A DNA stretch of 22,099 bases from an uncultured Desulfovibrio sp. (lineage in GTDB: Bacteria; Desulfobacterota; Desulfovibrionia; Desulfovibrionales; Desulfovibrionaceae). The first letter of the stretch is position 1, and each line of letters starts with the position of its first letter. The notes under the pieces are model-generated. The model had not been told where the DNA came from and did not search any database. It was given only the letters and a program-made list of their open reading frames with translations. This document shows, in pieces, positions 1 to 7,030 of this stretch. The DNA lies in the NCBI GenBank assembly GCA_900553065.1, contig USBZ01000029.1, positions 1 through 22,099 on the forward strand, in the 5' to 3' direction. A program made the translations under genes and the position numbers.

Positions 1-31
1 TCCACCCTGCTATGTTCTAAAAAAAACAAGG

Positions 32-77
32 ACGACATCATCCGTATGTATAAAAAATTCATGCTGCATGATGTCGT
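32..77. repeat. 10-bp inverted repeat upstream of the small peptide gene
   Basis: The arms at 32-41 (acgacatcat) and 68-77 (atgatgtcgt) are perfect complements separated by 26 bases. The repeat ends about 48 bases before the ATG of the 30-codon gene. There is no U-run immediately after the second arm, so a standard terminator is unlikely. It could be an operator, a leader hairpin or the tail of an upstream unit that is cut off by the window edge. The repeat is seen directly; its role is unknown. Confidence 0.5.
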
Positions 78-125
78 TATGACAACAGTAAGACGATAAT
101 CTTCTATGTAATCAAGGAGGAAGGT

Positions 126-218
126 ATGGAACTCGGAAGCTTGGTACTCACGATTTGTGCCGCTCTTATGGCTGTTGTTGTATGTGTTGGCATCTTTGCC
201 TCTAAGGTTTATAAGTAG
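126..218 (+). CDS. 30-residue single-helix membrane peptide
   Basis: This is an ATG-initiated frame of 30 codons ending in TAG. It is preceded by a near-ideal Shine-Dalgarno sequence (aaggaggaagg, around 114-124). The peptide begins MELGSLVLTICAAL and ends FASKVYK. Residues 5-25 are almost entirely hydrophobic and include two cysteines, giving one predicted transmembrane helix with a short basic C-terminal tail, which suggests an N-out/C-in orientation. A terminator follows within about 35 bases, so it looks like a complete small transcription unit or the last gene of one. I do not recognise the family. Candidates are a small accessory subunit of a membrane enzyme or transporter encoded to the left, or a type I toxin-like peptide; nothing here decides between them. 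That it is translated is likely from the ribosome-binding site; the function is open. Confidence 0.68.
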   Translation: MELGSLVLTICAALMAVVVCVGIFASKVYK

Positions 219-225
219 TTGTAAC

Positions 226-242
226 GCCTGCATATCGCAGGC
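226..242 (+). other. small hairpin after the peptide gene
   Basis: Arms gcctgc (226-231) and gcaggc (237-242) form a perfect 6-bp stem with a 5-base loop, eight bases past the stop codon of the 30-codon gene. There is no U-tract after it; the true terminator follows about ten bases later. It may protect the 3' end of the short transcript. Confidence 0.4.
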
Positions 243-252
243 TTGAAGGATG

Positions 253-289
253 AAAAAGCGGAAACCCCCTTTTGGGTTTTCCGCTTTTT
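253..289 (+). terminator. Rho-independent terminator of the small peptide gene
   Basis: The left arm aaaaagcggaaaccc (253-267) pairs with gggttttccgcttttt (274-289) with one bulged base. The stem is GC-rich at its centre and AT-rich at its base, and ends in a run of five T. The A-run on the left side makes it usable in both directions. It isolates the small gene from the region before sbcD. Confidence 0.85.
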
Positions 290-922
290 GTGCATCTCAT
301 TCTCATGTATGCTCTTCGTACAAGGCAAACCTTTGCCAGATTCATAAAGAAAAATTCCTTATTCAGCCCCTTCTTTGAGCCCGTTCCGTCAAGCCATACA
401 GCTTTCCAAAGAGTCTTTTCTGAAAAAACAATTCGCTCCGCACGCCTTCTCCCTCACGACATCAGACCTTAAAAACAGACAAGCATCATTGCGCTACCCA
501 TTCCTGTCATACAGAATATAATGACGCTGCACGCCTCTTTTTCTAAAGGGCACAGATTCCGTTTTCCAACCAGACAAACTGACAAGAAAATATGACAAGA
601 AGCGGGCAATTGGGCGCTGCGTTTTCTCCTTATCCGCTTGCCCCTCTGCCGCCCTTTCCCTTCCGGAAAAACACGCCTACGGACTCTCTCCAGTCGCTCG
701 TTCTCTGCGTCAGCCTCGCTTCAAACAGCTATCCGCCGTCCGTCCGACCACAGCCGGGGCACTGCCTTTTCCACATGACAGTCCCCCCCGCCGCGTGATA
801 CACAGCTCAGGACGCAGCCCTATGCTGCACGGGCTTTTCCGGAATTCCTTTTTTCCGGCATATTCCGCCCGGACCTTCCCGGTCCGTCCCATACGGACTA
901 TTCCATTCAGGATCCCGCAACC
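290..922. other. intergenic region before sbcD, no convincing gene
   Basis: Short open frames here (for example 272-472 and 592-798 on +) lack a ribosome-binding site and family-like composition, so I do not call them. A perfect tataat hexamer lies at 517-522, but no good -35 element sits 16-18 bases before it. Closer to sbcD there are small hairpins at 814-828 (gcagc/gctgc) and 870-886 (cggacc/ggtccg). A second, mutually exclusive pairing uses gtccg at 882-886 with cggac at 894-898. The lower half is pyrimidine-rich on the + strand. It could be a long untranslated leader of sbcDC or simply spacer. Confidence 0.5.
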
Positions 923-2167
923 ATGAATATTCTTCATACTTCCGACTGGCACCTCGGACACAGTCTCTTCGGCAGGCGACGCCATGAAGAGTTCCGAAGC
1001 TTTCTTTCCTGGCTTCTGGACCTTGTCCGCAGAGAGCGGGTCGACGTTCTTCTCATTGCAGGAGACGTGTTCGACAACGCCATTCCAGGCAATCCGGCGC
1101 AGACGCTGTATTATGATTTTCTGCGCGAGGTCACCTCGCCGGAAAGCGGCTGCCGCCATGTAGTAATCGTTGCCGGCAATCACGATTCTCCCGCCTTTAT
1201 CGACGCTCCCGGCACCCTTCTTTCCGCCATGCACATTCATGTGACAGGGCGAGCCAGAGAACCGGAAGAGGAAACCATGCTTCTGCGCAGCCCGGACGGA
1301 CAAGCCGAACTTATCGTCAGTGCGATCCCCTTTCTCAGAGACCGGGACCTCTATCGAGCCTGCGACGGAGACGATCCGGAAGAACGTGACCGCCGCATGG
1401 CGGAAGGCATGAAGGAACATTACCACCGGGCTGCGGCGCAGGTGCGGACTCTGCGCGCCGAATACGGCGATATTCCCGCCGTGGCCACCGGTCATCTTTT
1501 TGCGGCTGGAGGTCTTACCGTACCGGACGACGGCGTGCGCGACCTGCGCATAGGCTCTCTCGGCCAGGTTACAGCCGATATTTTTCCGGACGATTTCGAC
1601 TATGTGGCGCTCGGCCATCTGCATCTTCCGCAGAAGGTGAACGGCCGGGAGAACATCCGCTACAGCGGCTCTCCCCTGCCCATGGGCTTTGACGAAGGAT
1701 CACGCACGAAGGAAGTATGCCTGCTCAACGTGGAAGGTCGAAGCGTCACCTGCCAGAACGTGGATGTGCCCGTTTTTCAGCGCCTTGAAAAAGTGGAAGG
1801 CGACATGCCCGCACTGGAACACCGTCTCGAAGAGCTTTCGCAAAGCGGAGAAATCATCTGGACGGAAGTGATCCATACCGGCAGCGAGCCTGTTCCCGAT
1901 CTCAGGGACCGCGTGGAAAAATACGCAGGCAACGGACTGGAAATACTCCGTATCCGCAACATGCGCACGCTTGCGGGAGGTCTCGACGCAAATCCGGAAG
2001 ACGAGGACCTTGAAGAGCTCGGCGTAGAAGAAGTTTTTGAAAGAAGACTCAGGGAAGCCTTTCCGGAAAGAGACGCCAGGGATCCGGCGCTGGAAGAGCT
2101 GCGCGCTGTCTTCCGGGAAGCGGAAGCCGCAGCCAGGCGGAACGAGGAGGACTCATGCGCATTCTGA
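923..2167 (+). CDS. sbcD: exonuclease subunit SbcD
   Basis: This is the nuclease subunit of the SbcCD complex, the bacterial counterpart of Mre11. It cleaves hairpins and processes DNA double-strand ends in the cytoplasm together with the ATPase SbcC. The 414-residue protein shows the calcineurin-like phosphoesterase metal ligands in order: D8 and H10 in SDWHLG, D48 in AGDVFD, N86-H87-D88 in AGNHDS, H191 in GHLF, and H232 and H234 in GHLHLP. The length matches the family. The C-terminal third carries the capping and SbcC-binding region and ends in an acidic and then arginine-rich stretch. The start at 923 gives the typical MNILHTSDWH opening; the ribosome-binding site is a modest agga at 909-912. 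Its last 13 bases overlap the start of sbcC, indicating translational coupling in an operon. Confidence 0.97.
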   Translation: MNILHTSDWHLGHSLFGRRRHEEFRSFLSWLLDLVRRERVDVLLIAGDVFDNAIPGNPAQTLYYDFLREVTSPESGCRHVVIVAGNHDSPAFIDAPGTLLSAMHIHVTGRAREPEEETMLLRSPDGQAELIVSAIPFLRDRDLYRACDGDDPEERDRRMAEGMKEHYHRAAAQVRTLRAEYGDIPAVATGHLFAAGGLTVPDDGVRDLRIGSLGQVTADIFPDDFDYVALGHLHLPQKVNGRENIRYSGSPLPMGFDEGSRTKEVCLLNVEGRSVTCQNVDVPVFQRLEKVEGDMPALEHRLEELSQSGEIIWTEVIHTGSEPVPDLRDRVEKYAGNGLEILRIRNMRTLAGGLDANPEDEDLEELGVEEVFERRLREAFPERDARDPALEELRAVFREAEAAARRNEEDSCAF

Positions 2168-5100
2168 GCGTACGCATACGCAATCTGAACTCTCTGGTCG
2201 GAGACTGGACCATACGCCTCGACGGCGCAGAGTACGAAGCCGGAGGCATATTTGCCATCACCGGTCCTACGGGCGCAGGCAAGAGCACCATTCTCGACGC
2301 CATTTGTCTGGCTCTGTACGGATGTACGCCCCGTCTCGGCAAAGTGGCCAAAAGCGGCAACGAAATCATGTCCCGTCAAACGGCTGACTGTCTGGCTGAA
2401 GTACGGTTCCGCACGCTGAAAGGAGAATTTCTGTGCAGCTGGAGTCAGAACAGGGCGGGGAAAAAGCTTTCCGGCAATCTTCAGCAGCCCCGACACCGCC
2501 TCTATGACGACAAAGGGCTGTCCATTGCCGAAAAGACCACGGAAGTCACGGCCAAGGTCACAGAGCTGACCGGCATGGACTTCAACCGCTTCACGCAGTC
2601 CATGCTTCTGGCCCAGGGACGCTTTGCTTCGTTTCTTCTGGCAGACGGCGATGAACGGGCGCCACTTCTGGAACAGATCACCGGCACGGAAATCTATTCC
2701 GTCATTTCCCGCGCCATTCATGAGCGCAACAAAGAGGAAGCGCAGCGCCTGACCGCGCTGGATGACGAACTGGCCGCCCGGCAGCTTCTGACCGAGGAAG
2801 AAGAACGGCAGCTTGAGCAGGAACGTCTCGAGCTTCAGAAAGCAGCGACCGCTCTTGCCGAAGAGGAAGAAGAAAAACGCAGGGACAAGGAACGTCTGGA
2901 CCGCGCCGAGGCTCTGAACAACGAAGAGAAAAAGCTGGCACAGGAGCGGGAAAAACTGAAGGTGGACGAGGCCGAATTTTCCACCGGAAAAGCCAGACTG
3001 ACGCTCGCCAGAAAAGCTGCAGGCCTTTCCCCTCTCTTTGAGTCCGTATCCGTACATCGCGAGGAACAGAACCGGGATCGGAAACAGCGCAGCTCCATTG
3101 CCGAAGCCATGCCGACGCTGACCCAGGAGGCGGCAACAACACGGGAGGCGCTGTCCCTTGCGCAGAAGGAACTGGAGGAAGCCCGAAAGAAACGCCCTCA
3201 GGAACGGACGCTGTGGACCCGGGTGCGGGCACTGGACACCGAGCTGGAAACCAAGCGCAGGGATCTGGCAGAGCTGGACAAGGACTTTTTCGAGCGTAAG
3301 CATGCGCTGGATCTGAAGATTCTTGCTCGTGACACTGCGGCAGCAGCCAGACAGCAGTCGGAAAACACCCTGACGAAGATCCGGCAGGAACTGGATGCCG
3401 CAGCATCCGATGCAGCGCTTGCGGATACGGCAGGAAGCATGCAGGCGCGTCTGGTCATGCTGGAAAAGGATACGGAAGAACTCGGCAGCACCCGTCAGAA
3501 GCTGCAGGACACGCTTGCCCGGCTCAACAGGCTGAAGAACGATCTTCCGGAAAAGAAAAAGGCCTTCGAAGCCGCGGAACGGGAACTGGCCGACATCCGC
3601 CATCGCAAAGAGGAGCTGAAACGTCAGCAGGAAGCTCTTCTTGAAGGAAAGCCGCTGTCTTTCTGGCGCAGTCTGAAAGAAGGACTTTCCGAGCAGAAGA
3701 ACCTGCTGGCCCGCGCTCTGGAAAACGCTCTGTTGCGCAGAAATCTCATGAAGGACAGAGCCGACATAGAGGAAGAACTCCGACGCCTTGAACAGATCGC
3801 GCATCAGGAGGACACCGAACTTGCAGCCGGACGCATCCGCCTTTCCTCTCTGAAGGAAACTCTGGAACTGAAGCGAAGAATACGGTCCTACGAGGAAGAA
3901 AGAGCGCATCTGCGCGAAGGAGAGCCCTGCCCCCTGTGCGGATCGCTGACGCATCCTTTTGTCGAGCCCGAAGCTCTTCCCCTTCCCGCCGACGAGGAGC
4001 GGCAGATTGCCGATCTGGAAAACACGCTAGATGCTCTCTCCACCAGCCTCATCTCCCATCGCCGGGACGCCGTACATGCAACCGATGCCCTGTCGGACAA
4101 CAAAAAAGCCGAAGCACAGCTGACAACCAGACTGCGTACGCTTGTCACGGAACTTTCCTGCCCGCCTGACGCCTCGCATTCTCCAGACGATTCAAGCGCT
4201 GGCCCGCGACTTTCCGGAAAGGATACGCAGGAACTTCTCAATGCACTTGTTCTGACGGAACAGACGCCCGAACTTGTTCCGCTTCTTGAGCGCCTGCAAA
4301 CCGAATCCGAAGAAGGTCTGAAGAATGCCGCCGACAAGCTGCAGGCGGCCGAAGAACAGGAAGATCGCCGCCATGAACTTGAGCGCCGTACGGAAGCACT
4401 GAATCTTCTGCGGGATCAGGCCGCGCAGGAAAGCGCCCTTCTGGAAAAGGAAGAAATCAGACTCGGTACGGCAGCGGAAACGTTGAAAACAGAGGTCTCT
4501 CTCAGAGAGCAGAAAACGGAGCAGGACTGCCGTGCTCTGTGCGAGGATACCGCGCCTTTCGGCGTTCATGCCTCTTCCCTGCCCGAACTTCGCCTTGCCG
4601 TCCCGGTTCTTGTCGAACGCCGCAACCGTTATGCCGCCCTGAAGAAGAAGGAAAACGACGCCCTTCAGCGTCTGCATGAACACGCCCGCAATCTTGCCGT
4701 GGAAGCCGAAGCGGTCAACGCAGCAGGCAAAGAACTGGAACATACGGACAAGACACGGCAGCTCAGGAAAAAGGAAGTGCAGACACTGGAGCAGAGTCGG
4801 CTTGAGCTGTTCGGACAACGCATTGTCGATGACGAGGAAAAGGCTGCCGACAAACGCCTGCAGGCACTCGAAACCAACGAAAAGAGCTGCCGGGAGGCGC
4901 TTGAAAAGGCAGAAAGAGCACTGGCCGAGAGCCGGAGCGTGGATGCCTCTCTTGCGGCAGACATGGAGCAGAGAGCCGAGACTCTGCAACGCCTGGAAGA
5001 TCATCTTCAAACAAGGCTTGCCGCCGAAGGTTTCGGCAGCGAGCAGGCCTGGTGCGAGGCTCTGCTGAAAAAAGACGTGCTGCAGGCTCTGGAGCAGAAG

Positions 5101-5889
5101 GAGCAGACACTGTCCGACCGCAGCGTCAGCCTTGAGGCGCGGGCCGCAGAGCTTATGCGCAGGCGGCAGGAAGAAGAAACGCTTCCCCTGCCCTCGCGGG
5201 AAGAAACGATGCAGGCTTTGGAGGACATCCGCATCAAACGGGAAAACGTACTGCAACGGACCGGCATTCTGCAGGAAAAGCTGGATGCGAACAACGAACG
5301 CCGGGATCAGGCAGAGCATATCCGGGCACGGCGGGAAGCACAGGCAACCGTCTGCCGCCGCTGGGCGGCTCTGAACGATCTGGCCGGATCCGCAGACGGC
5401 AAGAAATTCCGCAATTACGCTCAGGAGTTGACGTTCCGCAGGCTCCTTCTTCTTGCAAACCGGCAGCTCGCCTTCATGACCGACCGTTATGTGCTCGTGC
5501 ACAGCACAGAGGAGAACCTCACGTTGAACGTTGTCGACCGCTATCAGGCGGATGCGGTACGTTCCTCACGCAATCTTTCCGGCGGCGAGAGTTTCATCGT
5601 CAGTCTGGCGCTGGCCCTGGGACTCGCGCAGATGGCCAGCCGGAACGTGCGCGTGGATTCCGTCTTTCTGGACGAAGGCTTCGGCACTCTGGATGAGGAA
5701 GCCTTGAACACCGCTCTCGACATGCTCGCCGCCCTGCATCAGAAGGGCAAGATGATAGGCATCATCTCCCATGTGCAGGCTGTGCGTGAGCGGATAGGCC
5801 TGCAGATACGGGTCACGCCGGAAGGAAGCGGTCGAAGCAGCCTGTCCGGTCCCGGCACAGGTCCTACGAAAGACCAAAAGGAGAAGTAA
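2155..5889 (+). CDS. sbcC: exonuclease subunit SbcC, SMC/Rad50-like ATPase
   Basis: This is the ATPase subunit of SbcCD, which tethers and opens DNA ends so that SbcD can cut them. The 1244-residue protein has the Rad50 layout. The N-terminal ATPase half carries Walker A (GPTGAGKST, residues 37-45) and a Q-loop region (LLAQGRF). A very long charged coiled coil runs from about 180 to 1070, interrupted near its centre by a zinc hook CPLC at 592-595. The C-terminal ATPase half has the signature LSGGES at 1141-1146, Walker B ending in D1173-E1174 and the H-loop at H1206. The start is set by a strong ribosome-binding site gaggagg (2144-2150) inside sbcD. The tail after residue 1215 is low in complexity, rich in G, S and P. 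A terminator follows 43 bases after the stop. All catalytic motifs are intact. Confidence 0.97.
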   Translation: MRILSVRIRNLNSLVGDWTIRLDGAEYEAGGIFAITGPTGAGKSTILDAICLALYGCTPRLGKVAKSGNEIMSRQTADCLAEVRFRTLKGEFLCSWSQNRAGKKLSGNLQQPRHRLYDDKGLSIAEKTTEVTAKVTELTGMDFNRFTQSMLLAQGRFASFLLADGDERAPLLEQITGTEIYSVISRAIHERNKEEAQRLTALDDELAARQLLTEEEERQLEQERLELQKAATALAEEEEEKRRDKERLDRAEALNNEEKKLAQEREKLKVDEAEFSTGKARLTLARKAAGLSPLFESVSVHREEQNRDRKQRSSIAEAMPTLTQEAATTREALSLAQKELEEARKKRPQERTLWTRVRALDTELETKRRDLAELDKDFFERKHALDLKILARDTAAAARQQSENTLTKIRQELDAAASDAALADTAGSMQARLVMLEKDTEELGSTRQKLQDTLARLNRLKNDLPEKKKAFEAAERELADIRHRKEELKRQQEALLEGKPLSFWRSLKEGLSEQKNLLARALENALLRRNLMKDRADIEEELRRLEQIAHQEDTELAAGRIRLSSLKETLELKRRIRSYEEERAHLREGEPCPLCGSLTHPFVEPEALPLPADEERQIADLENTLDALSTSLISHRRDAVHATDALSDNKKAEAQLTTRLRTLVTELSCPPDASHSPDDSSAGPRLSGKDTQELLNALVLTEQTPELVPLLERLQTESEEGLKNAADKLQAAEEQEDRRHELERRTEALNLLRDQAAQESALLEKEEIRLGTAAETLKTEVSLREQKTEQDCRALCEDTAPFGVHASSLPELRLAVPVLVERRNRYAALKKKENDALQRLHEHARNLAVEAEAVNAAGKELEHTDKTRQLRKKEVQTLEQSRLELFGQRIVDDEEKAADKRLQALETNEKSCREALEKAERALAESRSVDASLAADMEQRAETLQRLEDHLQTRLAAEGFGSEQAWCEALLKKDVLQALEQKEQTLSDRSVSLEARAAELMRRRQEEETLPLPSREETMQALEDIRIKRENVLQRTGILQEKLDANNERRDQAEHIRARREAQATVCRRWAALNDLAGSADGKKFRNYAQELTFRRLLLLANRQLAFMTDRYVLVHSTEENLTLNVVDRYQADAVRSSRNLSGGESFIVSLALALGLAQMASRNVRVDSVFLDEGFGTLDEEALNTALDMLAALHQKGKMIGIISHVQAVRERIGLQIRVTPEGSGRSSLSGPGTGPTKDQKEK

Positions 5890-5931
5890 CTCCTGCCTGT
5901 TATCCTCTATCCCCGAACATCGGACAACGAC

Positions 5932-5966
5932 AAAGCCCCTTCGACACGACGTCGCAAGGGGCTTTT
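5932..5966. terminator. terminator between sbcC and the convergent gph-like gene
   Basis: Arms aaagcccctt (5932-5941) and aaggggcttt (5956-5965) form a 10-bp stem. An inner cgac/gtcg pairing (942-945 with 951-954 of the same thousand) continues it, and it ends in tttt on the + strand. Because sbcC (+) and the phosphatase gene (-) converge here, it may serve both; the T-run is better for sbcC. Confidence 0.82.
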
Positions 5967-6052
5967 GTTATCTTTCAATTCAATTTTTTGGGAAAAGCGC
6001 CCTCTCCTGAGAGATCGGCGTCCACAAACTCAGCCTGAAACGAAGCAGCTCG

Positions 6053-6727
6053 TCAGCGCTCAAGCTCCGACAGCACCTCAAGCAGCTCCCCGGGAGCGTG
6101 AATGAAGCGCGTGGCCCCGGCTTCGCGGAGGTGCTCCTGCGTGCGGAAGCCCCACGTCACGGACAGACAGTCCACACCGGCATTGGCGGAAGTAAGAATA
6201 TCCACTTCGGAGTCTCCTACATACAACGTATGCTCAGGATCGGAGCCGAGCTCCTTCATGGCTTCATGGAGACTGTCGGGCGCAGGCTTGCGCCTCACTC
6301 CTTCGCGCTCTCCCAGTGCTGCGCCGAACATACCGCCGAAAAAGGCCTCGTTCATTTCCTTTACTTCCCTGTCGGGCTTGTTGGACACGATACCAAGCTT
6401 TTTTCCGCGCCGGGAAAGTTGCTGAATCAGTTCCTGTATGCCGGAATAAGGACGCGTATGATCCCGGCAGTGCACGGTATAGTGTCTGCAGAACTCGGCA
6501 AAGGCCTGCTCAAAACAGGGATTTTCCTCGCCGCCGGGCAGAGAACGGATCATGAGCCTGCGCACACCGTTGCCCACGAAACCACGCACCTCCTCCAGAC
6601 TGCGCCGAACATCCGTAAAGCCGGCAAGCGCATGGTTCACGCTGATGGTCAGATCTTCAAGCGTGTACAGCAGCGTACCGTCCAGATCAAAAATAATCGT
6701 ATCGTACCTTTTCATGCTTCCATCCAT
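6053..6727 (-). CDS. HAD-family hydrolase, phosphoglycolate phosphatase-like
   Basis: This is a haloacid-dehalogenase superfamily phosphatase of the Gph/PGP type, cytoplasmic and Mg-dependent. All four motifs are visible: FDLDGT with nucleophile D14 and acid/base D16; S115 in IVSNK; K147 in RRKPAPDS; and VGDSEVD with D172 and D176. The alpha-helical cap between residues about 20 and 90 contains a GFVGNGVRRL stretch typical of phosphoglycolate phosphatases. That enzyme removes 2-phosphoglycolate, a by-product of oxidative DNA-end repair, which would be an interesting neighbour for SbcCD. However, the genes are convergent and not an operon, and substrate cannot be fixed within this family. A second in-frame ATG four codons downstream (6715) gives the more usual MKRYDTIIFDLDG opening; neither start has a clear ribosome-binding site. 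The 224-residue length is normal. Confidence 0.88.
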   Translation of the reverse strand: MDGSMKRYDTIIFDLDGTLLYTLEDLTISVNHALAGFTDVRRSLEEVRGFVGNGVRRLMIRSLPGGEENPCFEQAFAEFCRHYTVHCRDHTRPYSGIQELIQQLSRRGKKLGIVSNKPDREVKEMNEAFFGGMFGAALGEREGVRRKPAPDSLHEAMKELGSDPEHTLYVGDSEVDILTSANAGVDCLSVTWGFRTQEHLREAGATRFIHAPGELLEVLSELER

Positions 6728-6840
6728 ACCATTCGGAAAATTTCCGTGTCATCCATGCGGCAGAAGAATACATGCCGACCGTGAACCCCTGATGACGGCC
6801 ACAAGATCGACAGCCCTACGCTCCTCCGACACGGCGCTGC

Positions 6841-6871
6841 CGAACGCGGCATACCATTTCCGCCGCGTTCG
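6841..6871. repeat. perfect 10-bp GC-rich inverted repeat
   Basis: The arms cgaacgcggc (6841-6850) and gccgcgttcg (6862-6871) are exact complements with an 11-base spacer. There is no T-run on either side, so it is not a canonical terminator. It lies about 115 bases upstream of the gph-like start on the - strand, after the bamA terminator. It may be an operator or an RNA hairpin in a leader; the role is unknown. Confidence 0.5.
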
Positions 6872-6911
6872 ATCGCGCTGAGCCGGAGCGTCAGATTCCC
6901 TCCGCCGGAAC

Positions 6912-6936
6912 AAAAAGAGGGGGAAGGATCCCCCTC
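6912..6936 (-). terminator. Rho-independent terminator of the lol-bamA unit
   Basis: Arms gaggggga (917-924 of the 6000s) and tccccctc (929-936) make a perfect 8-bp stem with a 4-base loop. Read on the - strand it is followed by tttttg (6916-6911). It lies about 95 bases after the bamA stop codon and ends the envelope gene cluster there. Confidence 0.85.
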
Positions 6937-7030
6937 CCCCTCGTATCAGGCTTCGCCCTCAGGCAGAGCCATATATGCTGTTTTCACCCGGTCCCGGCAA
7001 TGTTTCCGCCTCCGAAACCGGATTCCGTTC

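Larger units (their letters stand above)
6728..7030. other. gap between gph-like gene and bamA
   Basis: No gene is supported in this stretch of about 300 bases. It holds the bamA terminator at 6917-6936 and a perfect 10-bp inverted repeat at 6841-6871, both listed separately. I found no good promoter pair for the gph-like gene; tattct (- strand, roughly 6773-6778) could be a -10 element but lacks a matching -35. Confidence 0.5.

Noticed and set aside
517..522. Perfect tataat as a promoter for sbcDC
   Set aside because: No -35 element at 16-18 bases; the nearest ttgcgc is 22 bases upstream. It lies 400 bases from sbcD, so it was left as a remark only.
272..798. Two short + frames (272-472, 592-798) in the gap before sbcD
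   Set aside because: The first starts inside the terminator hairpin, neither has a ribosome-binding site, and their composition looks like translated non-coding DNA.
1777..3954. Very long open frame (725 codons) antisense to sbcC, with a second of 436 codons at 4192-5502
   Set aside because: It is the reverse complement of a high-GC, strongly codon-biased coding region. The translation is rich in F, L, Q, R and S with no family motif, and there is no ribosome-binding site.
6053..6727. Functional partnership of the phosphoglycolate phosphatase-like gene with SbcCD
   Set aside because: The idea is attractive because 2-phosphoglycolate arises at damaged DNA ends, but the genes are convergent with a terminator between them and substrate specificity is not provable here.
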